DNA from: a virus
Direction: 5' to 3' (one strand)
Virus record (IMG/VR): IMGVR_UViG_3300030102_004787
Location: 1-59,211 of that record
Length of the DNA: 59,211 bases
A model generated the notes under the pieces. That model was given only the letters and a program-made list of their open reading frames with translations. It made no database searches and had not been told where the DNA came from. Every line of letters starts with the position of its first letter. Positions within the stretch are counted from its first letter, which is position 1. Positions 6,818 through 15,275 of the stretch are shown one piece after another. Position numbers and translations under genes: made by a program.

Positions 6818-9733
6818 ATGAGTACAAAATACATAGCATCAAACTGGAGATTACCAAACAAAGCAGGAGTAGATTCTTATTTAAATGATAATTATGGGTT
6901 GTTTTTTGATATTGGTCAGTACATTGACATAGCAGCTTCAACAGTTTTTGATTTTAACACAAATAATTTTTCTGTATCTTGTTGGGTAAAAAAAGGTGCA
7001 AGTTCATCAGGTAATTATCAGCCAATTTTTGATTTTGGAGGTTATTCACAAAGTCCATATAATCAAGGAACAAATATTTATTCTAATAATTCAAACCAAA
7101 TACACATTTATAATAGAGGAAGCAGTCCAAGTAATTGGTTAACAAGTATTACAACTTCAACAGGTTGGAATAATATTGTTGTGGTTAGAAATGGAGATAA
7201 TTTAACTGTTTACATAAATAATTCAACAGAGCAAGTAAATCAAACCTTTACAGGTGTTTCAAGTATTAATTTTGGCGGTACTGCAATTAGTAGAATAGGA
7301 GGGTCTAATTCTTGGCAAGGAGATATTTCAGAAGTATCAGTTTTTGACTATGCTTTAAGTTCTACACAAATAAGCACTTTATATGGTAGCAGTTCATTAG
7401 GTGCTGGGAATCCTATGGCTTTAAAACCTGCTCCTGTCGCATATTATAATCTTGCTGATAATAGTTCAGGAGATCCAATTACACAACCAAATGAAGCGGT
7501 AGAAGATGCAAGTGTTTTTGATTTTGATGGTATTTCACAATTTATAAATGCGGGCAATACTACCTATTTAAATGGAGTTACAGAAATGACATTATCTATA
7601 TGGTTCAATTTAGATGTAGCAGCACAAAATAAAGGTCTTATATCAGATAGACAAAGTACTGGGGGTAATGGACATTTTTCAATAGCTACTAAAGGTATTT
7701 CTGGTAATGGTTATAGTTTTAGGTTATATCTTTCTAGGTCTGATGGGGTAGAAGCATCAATCCAAATATCAAATCAACCTTTTACAGCAGGTCAATGGCA
7801 TAATTTGATAATGACTTTTAATGCAGGAACAGTTATATTTTATGCAGATGGTAGTCTTGCTCCTTCTGCAATTTATAGAGCTAATAATGGTATCCCTTCA
7901 ACTCTAGGTAGTACTGCTGAATCTTTAGATATTGGAAAGTATTTGACACTTGAGTGGGATGGTTTAATTACCAACGTAGCACTATGGAACAGTGACCAAA
8001 CTTCAGAAATATCAAACATATATAATTCAGGAGTACCAGCTACATCATACACAAACACACCAACAGCTTGGTATAAGTTAGACCAATCAGCAAACTGGGA
8101 AGCAGATAGTACAGGAGCTTGGCAAATACCAGATGCAGTTTCAGCATATCCACAAAGTTTTAGTTTTGATGGGAATAATGATTTTGTTGAATTATCATCT
8201 CCTTTAAATTTAACTAATAAAAGTTTTAGTCTTGAAACTTGGATAAAATGGGATGGAGCAGCCTCAAGAAGATCTCTTTTCGGTCATTTAGAAGCGAACG
8301 CTACAAAGAAAAATATTCACTGGAGAATATACCCTAATGGTATGTTAAGGTTTGATTTTTATAACAGCTCTATAGATTCATCTGTTGGAGCTATTGAAGC
8401 AGACACTTGGAATCATTTATCTATTACTTATGATTATGATACAAGTACTTGCATATGTTATAAAAATGGACAAGAATTAATGCAGGGAACAATAGGCCCC
8501 TACATTGGTAGTGTATCTAATAGCAGCACTTTTTTAGGTTGTATGAATAATGGTATTGAAGCTTTTCCTGGAAAAATGTCTTCGTTTAGACAATATGATG
8601 TAGTTCTTTCATCTACACAAGTAGAAACACTATACAACAACGGAACTCCCCTAACAACTGCTATAGCTTCTGATAACTTGAAAGCGTGGTATAAACTTGA
8701 CAACACAGCTACATTCTCAACTAATTGGAGTATTCCAGATGCTTCAGGAAATGGCAACACAGGAACAAGTTCAGGAATGACAGAACAAAATCTTGTTAAT
8801 AATAATGTTTCTGCATTAAATGGTGAGAGTTCAGGAATGACTTCAGCTAATTTAGTTTTAACTGATCTAACGAGAAACCTACCTTTTGATAGTTACAGTT
8901 TTAATTTTGATTCAGCAAGTAGTGATTATATTGATTTGGGCAATAACGCAAATTTATATCCAGCTACAAGTGATATGAGTTATTCATTTTGGTTTAAGTT
9001 TGTTACTGGTTCAAGTTATAGGACTATTTTTGGACAAGGAGCAACAGATATAAATGCTTTAAGCACAGGTAATAAAGCTATTTTTATTACAGTATTTGGT
9101 GATGAATTAAGAGTTTTTGTAGCATTTGGTCAAAGTGGTTCTTGGGCTATTGATAATGGTGGAGCATTTAACACAAGTAATGCTAACTTTGTTAATAATG
9201 AATGGTATCATATAGTTTTTACATTTGACAGAGATGGAGATGGAATAATTTATGTAAATGGTTTTCCTAATGTTACACAAGCAGTTAATGGTTCTTCTAC
9301 AAGTGTAGATATTACTTCAACAGATATAACAACAATAGCAAGTCCAACACTTGGCTATAATTCACAAATAAGCAACGTATCAATATTTGACGAAGCCCTA
9401 ACATCTACAGAGGTTATGAAGCTGTATTCAAATGGTATGCCTCAAGATTTAAGTAGTTTTACACCAGCACCTGTAGCTTGGTGGCCATTAGGTTCAAACA
9501 GCTTTTGGAATGGTAGTCAATGGACGGTTAGAGATATGATTGGCTCAAATGATGGAACAGGTGTTAATCTTGGACAGGATGCACTTGTAGGAGACAGCCC
9601 CAGAAGTGAAGCAAATGGAACAGGCACAAATATGGACATACCTACAAATTTAGAAGGAAGCACAAAATGGAGTGAAAACAATAGCTGGAGTATTAATATG
9701 AGCGAAAGCGCAAGAGTAGCAGATACACCATAA
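6818..9733 (+). CDS. Multi-LamG tail adhesin, four modules, 971 aa
   Basis: It is a paralogue of the 1160-residue protein at 1710. Four LamG modules open near residues 25 (GLFFDIGQYIDIA), 235 (SVFDFDGISQFINAG), 445 (QSFSFDGNNDFVELS) and 705 (YSFNFDSASSDYIDLG). Linkers and the C-terminus (PVAWWPLGSN to ESARVADTP) are shared with the first protein. It lacks the counterpart of module four there. The likely role is glycan or surface-polymer binding. The stop TAATG overlaps the endolysin start by one base. Confidence 0.87.
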   Translation: MSTKYIASNWRLPNKAGVDSYLNDNYGLFFDIGQYIDIAASTVFDFNTNNFSVSCWVKKGASSSGNYQPIFDFGGYSQSPYNQGTNIYSNNSNQIHIYNRGSSPSNWLTSITTSTGWNNIVVVRNGDNLTVYINNSTEQVNQTFTGVSSINFGGTAISRIGGSNSWQGDISEVSVFDYALSSTQISTLYGSSSLGAGNPMALKPAPVAYYNLADNSSGDPITQPNEAVEDASVFDFDGISQFINAGNTTYLNGVTEMTLSIWFNLDVAAQNKGLISDRQSTGGNGHFSIATKGISGNGYSFRLYLSRSDGVEASIQISNQPFTAGQWHNLIMTFNAGTVIFYADGSLAPSAIYRANNGIPSTLGSTAESLDIGKYLTLEWDGLITNVALWNSDQTSEISNIYNSGVPATSYTNTPTAWYKLDQSANWEADSTGAWQIPDAVSAYPQSFSFDGNNDFVELSSPLNLTNKSFSLETWIKWDGAASRRSLFGHLEANATKKNIHWRIYPNGMLRFDFYNSSIDSSVGAIEADTWNHLSITYDYDTSTCICYKNGQELMQGTIGPYIGSVSNSSTFLGCMNNGIEAFPGKMSSFRQYDVVLSSTQVETLYNNGTPLTTAIASDNLKAWYKLDNTATFSTNWSIPDASGNGNTGTSSGMTEQNLVNNNVSALNGESSGMTSANLVLTDLTRNLPFDSYSFNFDSASSDYIDLGNNANLYPATSDMSYSFWFKFVTGSSYRTIFGQGATDINALSTGNKAIFITVFGDELRVFVAFGQSGSWAIDNGGAFNTSNANFVNNEWYHIVFTFDRDGDGIIYVNGFPNVTQAVNGSSTSVDITSTDITTIASPTLGYNSQISNVSIFDEALTSTEVMKLYSNGMPQDLSSFTPAPVAWWPLGSNSFWNGSQWTVRDMIGSNDGTGVNLGQDALVGDSPRSEANGTGTNMDIPTNLEGSTKWSENNSWSINMSESARVADTP
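8065..8160 (+). repeat. Nucleotide repeat shared with 2891-2986
   Basis: Right-hand copy of the near-identical 96-base linker described at 2891-2986. Confidence 0.85.
8653..8728 (+). repeat. Nucleotide repeat shared with 3491-3566
   Basis: Right-hand copy of the 76-base linker, with two mismatches. Confidence 0.85.
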
Positions 9734-10206
9734 TGAAACTATCTAAAAACCTATCGCTAAAAGAAATGACTAAGAGCAGAACTGCTTTGCGAAGAGGTAT
9801 AGATAATAGTCCAACGCCAGAGCATATTGAGAATATGAAGGCCCTAGCAGAAAACATTTTTCAGCCAATTAGAGATCACTTTGAAGTTCCTATATATATT
9901 TCTTCTGGATATAGATCTGAAGCTCTTAATAAAGCTATAGGAGGTAGTAAAACATCTCAACATAGCAAAGGACAGGCTATAGATCTAGACAGAGACGCTC
10001 ACTCTCAGCCACATAACTCAGATTTGTTTATCTTTGTAAAAGATAATTTGGATTTTGATCAAATGATTTGGGAATTTGGAACGGATGAGAATCCTGACTG
10101 GGTTCACATTTCTTATAATCCAGTTGGAAAACAAAGAAACCAATTGCTTGTTGCTTACAAAGACAGTAACAACAGAACACGTTACAAACAATGGAAGAAA
10201 AAATAA
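9733..10206 (+). CDS. Endolysin, peptidase M15 family, 157 aa
   Basis: The zinc peptidase signature of the M15 (VanY/M15A-like) family is complete: SSGYRSEALN at 57-66, S-Q-H77-SKGQAI-D84 and W-V-H125-I. H77, D84 and H125 are the expected zinc ligands. It would cut peptide bonds in the peptidoglycan stem or cross-link. There is no signal peptide, so export needs a holin, and two candidate membrane proteins follow directly. The length is that of a single-domain phage endolysin. Its 3' end overlaps the next gene by 16 bases. Confidence 0.9.
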   Translation: MKLSKNLSLKEMTKSRTALRRGIDNSPTPEHIENMKALAENIFQPIRDHFEVPIYISSGYRSEALNKAIGGSKTSQHSKGQAIDLDRDAHSQPHNSDLFIFVKDNLDFDQMIWEFGTDENPDWVHISYNPVGKQRNQLLVAYKDSNNRTRYKQWKKK

Positions 10207-10376
10207 ACCAGTTACTGGAAGGGCAAGCAGTAATGAAAAGCCAGCTTGATGAAATTAGCAAGCAAAAGAACGATCACGAAACTAGAATCAGAAGCTTAGA
10301 AAAAAAGTTCTGGACTTCATTAGCTATATTTGGTGTAAGTATTGGTACGTTCATTGAAGGAATTCTAAACAAATGA
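10191..10376 (+). CDS. XhlA-like coiled coil plus membrane anchor, 61 aa
   Basis: Residues 1-40 form a charged amphipathic helix (MEEKINQLLEGQAVMKSQLD and following heptads) and residues 42-58 form a single hydrophobic segment (FWTSLAIFGVSIGTFIEG). This arrangement is that of the XhlA/haemolysin family of lysis accessory proteins. It overlaps the endolysin by 16 bases and the next gene by four. A role in holin function or in tethering the endolysin to the membrane is inferred. Confidence 0.7.
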   Translation: MEEKINQLLEGQAVMKSQLDEISKQKNDHETRIRSLEKKFWTSLAIFGVSIGTFIEGILNK

Positions 10377-10822
10377 AAACTAAATTAAAAGACACAAAGG
10401 TCGGTCAGTTTCTAAAAACAAAAGCACCTAAAATATTAGACGTTATTGGAGATGTATTGCCAGACAGTGGCAGTCTCGGAATCGTAAAAAACCTCATTTC
10501 AAAAGATCCTGATTTAACACCTGAAGAAAAAGCAGAGCTACACGCTCAGATAGTAGAGGTTTATAAGTTAGAGGTGGAGGATAGAGATTCAGCAAGAAAA
10601 AGAGAAATCGAGGTAGCTAAGGTTAAGAAGTTTGACTTTATGTTCAATTTAACTGGATTGGTCGGTTTAACGGCCTTTGCTTTCTTAGTATATGCCATTG
10701 TTTATTTAGAGGTACCGGAGCATAACAAGGAGATATGGATTCACTTAATCGGTATCACAGAAGGCATAGCTTTGAGTATTACTGGATATTTCTATGGTTC
10801 AACTATGAAAGACAAAAAATAA
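10373..10822 (+). CDS. Holin, GTA 3TM-type, 149 aa
   Basis: It has a soluble N-terminal half with LTPEEKAELHAQIVEVYKLE and EDRDSARKREIEVA, followed by two hydrophobic segments (about 97-118 and 125-145) before a KDKK tail. The DRDSAR segment and the order of parts match the family of holins first described for gene transfer agent release. It would form the membrane lesion that frees the M15 endolysin encoded just upstream. Confidence 0.75.
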   Translation: MKTKLKDTKVGQFLKTKAPKILDVIGDVLPDSGSLGIVKNLISKDPDLTPEEKAELHAQIVEVYKLEVEDRDSARKREIEVAKVKKFDFMFNLTGLVGLTAFAFLVYAIVYLEVPEHNKEIWIHLIGITEGIALSITGYFYGSTMKDKK

Positions 10823-10823
10823 C

Positions 10824-10831
10824 TATCTTTG
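10824..10831 (+). promoter_or_regulatory. Candidate -7 box TATCTTTG
   Basis: TATCTTTG matches TAnnTTTG and lies 29 bases before the ATG at 10860 in a short gap after the holin gene. It would start a new transcript for the fibre and packaging genes. Confidence 0.45.
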
Positions 10832-10859
10832 CAATATAACTATACTTAAATTTAATAAA

Positions 10860-11093
10860 ATGAAATTAGAAAAAAACGAACTTAATAACATAACTGAACT
10901 TAATAAAAATTTTAATACTTTAAAAGTTTCTTTAGGAGATGCAGAATTACAAAAGTTATCTATAATTGAGGAAATACAAGAAATAAAAAGAAAGTTTCAA
11001 CTATTAGAAAGAGATCTAGTAGGCAAGTATGGTAAAGATTCTGTAATTGATTTAAAAACTGGAGAAGTTAAAAAGAAAGAAGAAAATGGCTAA
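10860..11093 (+). CDS. Small coiled-coil protein, 77 aa
   Basis: It is almost wholly helical and charged: MKLEKNELNNITELNKNFNT, then IIEEIQEIKRKFQLLERDLV with heptad spacing, ending in a flexible Lys/Glu tail (GEVKKKEENG). Short coiled-coil proteins of this pattern are frequent beside fibre genes in Bacteroidetes phages and have no assigned role. The stop overlaps the fibre start by eight bases. Confidence 0.7.
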   Translation: MKLEKNELNNITELNKNFNTLKVSLGDAELQKLSIIEEIQEIKRKFQLLERDLVGKYGKDSVIDLKTGEVKKKEENG

Positions 11094-11961
11094 AATATCT
11101 GATACCTCATCCTATCCATCTATAACCCCAGGAGCTGGGGATTATCTAGTATTAACAGACGTTAGCGATTCTAACAGCACTAAAACAGTAACAATGCAAT
11201 CCATTGCTGATTTTATTGGTGGAGGAGGTGCATCTATACAGGCTGGGGATGGTATAGACATTGATTTCGGAACTGTTCCGTCTACAATAAGCGCTGATTT
11301 AAAATCTAATGGAGGTATTGTATTTGAATCTACAGAGCTTGCTGTAGATTTAGGAGCTTCTTCCATAACGGGCACACTAGCTGTGGGAGATGGAGGAACT
11401 GGAGCTACTACACTTACTTCGGGTGGTATATTAAAAGGAAATGGAACATCTTCAATTTCAGCAGATGGAGATATTAATGATTTAGTAAGTGCACAATATT
11501 CTACAGGAACAAATGGTTCTATGTATTTTGGTACTATACCTTCTGGATTAAGTGGAACACCTTTATCTAACACATCTATAGGTAATAAAGCTGGAAACTT
11601 GTTAACAACAGGGGCTGCTAACACTTTGTTAGGTGAAGGAGCTGGAAACTCAATAACAAGTGGTGACAGTAACGTTGTAATAGGAGCTAGAGCTGATGTA
11701 TCAGCAGCTGGTGTTTTAGATGCTACTATAGTAGGTCACTTAGCTTTGGGAGCAAGAGATGGGGTTGCTTTAGGTAAAGAAGCAAATGCAGGAAGAGATG
11801 GTATAGCCATAGGTAGTGGCGCTGAAGCTTTGGCAAATACGATATCTATTGGATCAAGCGGTCACGGTATAACTTTAGATGCTACTAGTAGAACTACAGA
11901 TACTTTCTTACCTATAATGATAAATGGAACACAATACTATATACAATTGTATGTTCCATAA
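11086..11961 (+). CDS. Fibre with YadA-like head repeats, 291 aa
   Basis: The N-terminal 60 residues (YPSITPGAGDYLVLTDVSDS) are of the kind found at the base of phage fibres. Residues about 95-140 carry Gly-rich TLAVGDGGTGATTL repeats. Residues about 165-270 hold repeats such as NTSIGNKAG, NTLLGEGAG, DGVALGKEA and DGIAIGSGA, the left-handed beta-roll repeat of trimeric autotransporter heads. A trimeric virion fibre is the natural reading. The C-terminus ends MINGTQYYIQLYVP. It lies upstream of the packaging genes rather than with the LamG adhesins. Confidence 0.75.
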   Translation: MAKISDTSSYPSITPGAGDYLVLTDVSDSNSTKTVTMQSIADFIGGGGASIQAGDGIDIDFGTVPSTISADLKSNGGIVFESTELAVDLGASSITGTLAVGDGGTGATTLTSGGILKGNGTSSISADGDINDLVSAQYSTGTNGSMYFGTIPSGLSGTPLSNTSIGNKAGNLLTTGAANTLLGEGAGNSITSGDSNVVIGARADVSAAGVLDATIVGHLALGARDGVALGKEANAGRDGIAIGSGAEALANTISIGSSGHGITLDATSRTTDTFLPIMINGTQYYIQLYVP

Positions 11962-11986
11962 AAATAATTTACTTTAATTTAATGAA

Positions 11987-12211
11987 ATGCAAATTAGGAA
12001 AATATCAGTTGGACCTGATTACAAATCTGGTTCAATGCACTATATAATAGGTCAAAGTGTTTTAGGAGGAAAATACAGTATACACCACATAAAACACGAT
12101 ATGAAAGAGGGATCCATAAAAATATGGATCATTAAAGAAGATGAGATTTTTTTGTGGAAATCATTTAACTCCACAATGCCTTTTGCCGTTGAGTATAATT
12201 TAGATTTTTAA
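11987..12211 (+). CDS. Hypothetical protein, 74 aa
   Basis: MQIRKISVGPDYKSGSMHYI onward is a compact alpha/beta sequence with many aromatic residues and no membrane segment. The protein ends one base before the next gene. I do not recognise the family. The pattern IRKISVGPDYKSGSMHYIIGQ suggests a small conserved phage protein. Its place between a fibre and the terminase genes gives no firm clue. Confidence 0.65.
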   Translation: MQIRKISVGPDYKSGSMHYIIGQSVLGGKYSIHHIKHDMKEGSIKIWIIKEDEIFLWKSFNSTMPFAVEYNLDF

Positions 12212-12212
12212 T

Positions 12213-12776
12213 ATGAAGTCACCCTTTTGTTTTTTGGTAAACCCTGTAAACAATCAAAGGTATGACAACGTTAAAAAGATAGGTGATGTAAACTTTATTG
12301 TATCATCTACAAAAGAAGATCATACGGTTTCAAATAGGTTTGCTAAAGTCATATCTAATCCTATAAATTATAAAGGACCAATAAAGCCAGGAGACACTCT
12401 TTTGGTACATCATAATGTATTTAAATTATTTTATGATATGAAAGGAGTGGAGAAAAGCGGTAGAAGTTTTTTAAAAGATAATGAGTTTTTAGTTGATCAA
12501 GATCAGTTTTTTGCTTATAAACAAGACGAAAAGTGGTATGCAAATTATGATTATTGCTTTATAAAGCCCTCATTAAAAGAAGAATCTGTTATATTTAGTA
12601 ATGATACTTATCAACCTTTAACTGGTCGTATTGCAATAAACAACAAATACTTAGAAGATCTTGGATTGAAATTAGGTGATAAAGTTTGTTTCAGACCTAA
12701 CTCTGAGTATGAGTTTAAAATAGATGATGAAAAAGTTTATAGGGTTAGGTGCAGGAATGTAACGATAAAGTTATGA
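12213..12776 (+). CDS. Possible GroES-like beta-barrel protein, 187 aa
   Basis: The sequence is rich in beta strands. It contains GDVNFIVSSTKEDHTVSNRF, then KPGDTLLVHHNVF at about 69-81, and a second barrel-like half with GLKLGDKVCFRPNSEYEFKI. The spacing of a flexible loop, an x-x-GD-x-(L/V)-(L/V) strand and a final hydrophobic strand (NYDYCFIKPS) recalls GroES-fold proteins such as T4 gp31. No mobile-loop IVL motif is obvious, so this is a fold guess. Its place directly upstream of the terminase genes would suit a capsid-folding helper. Its stop overlaps the next ATG. Confidence 0.6.
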   Translation: MKSPFCFLVNPVNNQRYDNVKKIGDVNFIVSSTKEDHTVSNRFAKVISNPINYKGPIKPGDTLLVHHNVFKLFYDMKGVEKSGRSFLKDNEFLVDQDQFFAYKQDEKWYANYDYCFIKPSLKEESVIFSNDTYQPLTGRIAINNKYLEDLGLKLGDKVCFRPNSEYEFKIDDEKVYRVRCRNVTIKL

Positions 12777-13051
12777 AGCAAGACGAAATAAAATTAAAAA
12801 TAATTGAAGCAGGATATAAGGCTGTAGAGCAACTTATTAAAGTAGCTAAAGAAGATATTATTAAGCCTAACCCTGAAGATGAATTAGCGGCAGATAGATT
12901 AAAAAATGCAGCTGCTACCAAGAAACTAGCTATCACTGATGCTTTTGATATATTAAATAGAATAGAGACTGAAAAAGAAAATATAAATGGAACTTCTAAA
13001 AAAGAAGTAAAAACAACTAACCAAGGATTTGCAGAGAGAAGGTCAAAATAA
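12773..13051 (+). CDS. Probable terminase small subunit, 92 aa
   Basis: I chose ATG 12773 (MKQDEIKLKIIEAGYKAVEQ), which overlaps the upstream stop as ATGA, over a GTG 24 bases earlier. The protein is helical. It has a central charged segment (DEDIIKP-type acidic patch, then ELAADRLKNAAATKKLAITDA) and a basic tail. Size, helical content and its place directly before the large subunit fit a small terminase, which binds DNA and regulates packaging. No clear HTH can be asserted. Confidence 0.65.
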   Translation: MKQDEIKLKIIEAGYKAVEQLIKVAKEDIIKPNPEDELAADRLKNAAATKKLAITDAFDILNRIETEKENINGTSKKEVKTTNQGFAERRSK

Positions 13052-15275
13052 TTTATATAAGATTATAGATAATCTTATTCCTAAAAATGTTTTAGTTAAT
13101 AAAAACAAAACTAAAAAATGGGAGTATGGTTACAATGATAAGTATGGTATTGTTATTATATCAAAAGATGGAACTCTAGGTGAAATATACAATATTCAAG
13201 GATTATTAGTTGGTTTACCTTTGCAACCAAAAAAAGTATATTCTAGATCTAAAAAACAACAAGAACAATATTGGGAAAGACAAGAAGACCATAAAGAACT
13301 AAAAAGAATAAATTCTATATTTCAATGGAATGAAAGAGCTTCAGACTTTAAAAACAAGTGGGTAGATTACATTGAGTGCGAGTTTGACAAAAGAGATCTT
13401 GGGTATTGGTTTATGAATAATGGGAAACCCACTTACATTACAGGTACGCATTATAATTATTTACAGTGGACCAAAATAGATGTGGGGTATCCAAACTATA
13501 GAGAAGCAAATCGTATATTTTATATTTTCTGGGAAGCTTGTAAAGCTGATAAAAGAAGTTTTGGAATGTGTTACTTAAAGATTAGACGTTCTGGTTTTTC
13601 TTTTATGGGTTCTTGTGAAGCGGTAAATACAGGAACTATATCTAAAGACTCTAGGATAGGAATATTATCTAAAACAGGTGGAGACGCTAAAAAACTATTC
13701 ACAGATAAAGTTGTTCCTATATCTAACAATTATCCTTTCTTTTTCAAACCCATACAAGATGGTATGGATAAACCAAAAACAGAGTTAGCGTACAGGGTTC
13801 CAGCTAGTAAGATTACAAAAAAAAATATGTATGAGACGGAAGAAGTTGAGTTAGAGGGTCTTGACACCACAATTGACTGGAAAAACACTTCAGATAACTC
13901 ATACGATGGAGAGAAACTACAACTACTTATACACGATGAAAGTGGTAAGTGGGATAAGCCCGATAACATACTTAACAACTGGAGGGTTACTAAAACTTGT
14001 TTGAGGCTGGGTAGCAAGATTATAGGAAAGTGTATGATGGGTTCTACTTCTAATGCACTAGACAAGGGTGGAGATAATTTTAAAAAACTATACTACGATT
14101 CTGATGTGACTAAAAGAAATGCAAATGGTCAGACTAAGAGTGGTTTATATTCTTTGTTTATTCCTATGGAATATAACTTTGAAGGATATATAGATCGTTA
14201 TGGTATGCCAGTTTTAGATACACCTACTAATCCGGTTGTTGGTAATGATGGAGAATACATATATATAGGTGCTGTAAACTATTGGGAAAATGAAGTAGCC
14301 TCACTAAAGAATGATGCAGATGCACTAAATGAATTTTATCGTCAGTTTCCAAGAACAGAGTCACACGCATTTAGAGATGAAAGTAAACAATCTCTTTTTA
14401 ACCTAACTAAGATATATCAACAAATAGATTATAATGATTCTTTAATAAAAGAACATTACTTAACTAGAGGTTCATTTCATTGGCAGAACGGAGTAAAAGA
14501 TACAAAAGTGATTTGGTCTCCTGATCCAAAAGGTAGATTTTTAGTAAGTTGGGTTCCTAAAAATAATTTGCAAAACAAAAAAGAAAGTCGTAACGGAAGA
14601 TATTTTCCTGGAAATGAACACTTAGGTGCTTTTGGCTGTGATAGTTATGATATATCTGGAACTGTAGGTGGAGGAGGTTCTAATGGAGCATTACACGGTA
14701 TGACAAAATACCATATGGATGAAGCTCCAACTAATGAGTTTTTTCTAGAGTATGTCGCTAGACCACAAACAGCAGAGATATTTTTCGAAGAAGTATTAAT
14801 GGCTTGTGTTTTTTATGGTATGCCTATACTGGTAGAGAACAATAAACCTAGGTTGCTTTATCACTTTAAAAACAGAGGATATAGAGGATATTGTATGAAT
14901 AGACCGGACAAAAGATATAGTAAACTATCTGTATCTGAAAAAGAATTAGGAGGTATACCAAATACAAGTGAAGACGTAAAGCAAGCTCACGCAGCAGCCA
15001 TTGAAGCATATATTGAAAAGTATGTAGGTTTTGATTTGGAAGGAATACAAAGAGAATCCGATTGTATCGGGTCTATGTACTTTACAAGAACCCTTGAAGA
15101 TTGGGCTAGATTTGATATAAACAAAAGGACAAAGTTTGATGCTACAATTAGCTCAGGATTAGCTATAATGGCTAATCAAAAACATCTATACCAGCCGGTG
15201 GTAAAAGAGTCAAAAATAAGCATTAACTTTGCAAGATACACAAATAAAGGAAATTTAAGTGAATTAATAAGATAA
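13029..15275 (+). CDS. Terminase large subunit, 748 aa
   Basis: The packaging motor ATPase/nuclease. A divergent Walker A-like segment (KIRRSGFSFMGS, about residues 182-195), a Walker B segment LLIHDESGKW (about 297-306) and an R/K-rich motor domain precede a C-terminal nuclease-like half with AFGCDSYDISG near 533. The start is uncertain. The frame opens at TTG 13029, inside the preceding gene, and no ATG is available before the conserved region, so TTG is taken. It is followed by the portal gene with a one-base overlap, the usual order. Confidence 0.88.
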   Translation: MQREGQNNLYKIIDNLIPKNVLVNKNKTKKWEYGYNDKYGIVIISKDGTLGEIYNIQGLLVGLPLQPKKVYSRSKKQQEQYWERQEDHKELKRINSIFQWNERASDFKNKWVDYIECEFDKRDLGYWFMNNGKPTYITGTHYNYLQWTKIDVGYPNYREANRIFYIFWEACKADKRSFGMCYLKIRRSGFSFMGSCEAVNTGTISKDSRIGILSKTGGDAKKLFTDKVVPISNNYPFFFKPIQDGMDKPKTELAYRVPASKITKKNMYETEEVELEGLDTTIDWKNTSDNSYDGEKLQLLIHDESGKWDKPDNILNNWRVTKTCLRLGSKIIGKCMMGSTSNALDKGGDNFKKLYYDSDVTKRNANGQTKSGLYSLFIPMEYNFEGYIDRYGMPVLDTPTNPVVGNDGEYIYIGAVNYWENEVASLKNDADALNEFYRQFPRTESHAFRDESKQSLFNLTKIYQQIDYNDSLIKEHYLTRGSFHWQNGVKDTKVIWSPDPKGRFLVSWVPKNNLQNKKESRNGRYFPGNEHLGAFGCDSYDISGTVGGGGSNGALHGMTKYHMDEAPTNEFFLEYVARPQTAEIFFEEVLMACVFYGMPILVENNKPRLLYHFKNRGYRGYCMNRPDKRYSKLSVSEKELGGIPNTSEDVKQAHAAAIEAYIEKYVGFDLEGIQRESDCIGSMYFTRTLEDWARFDINKRTKFDATISSGLAIMANQKHLYQPVVKESKISINFARYTNKGNLSELIR

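Noticed and set aside
973-9733. Diversity-generating retroelement for the adhesins
   Set aside because: No reverse transcriptase gene, and the shared DNA between the adhesins is in linkers and is nearly identical, not a template/variable pair with adenine-specific changes.
11142-11624. Leftward 160-codon frame
   Set aside because: Pro/Ser-rich antisense of the Gly/Thr-rich YadA-like fibre repeats; no leader or neighbours.
13730-14065. Leftward 111-codon frame inside the terminase
   Set aside because: Opposite a conserved packaging ATPase region; Ser/Leu-rich shadow.
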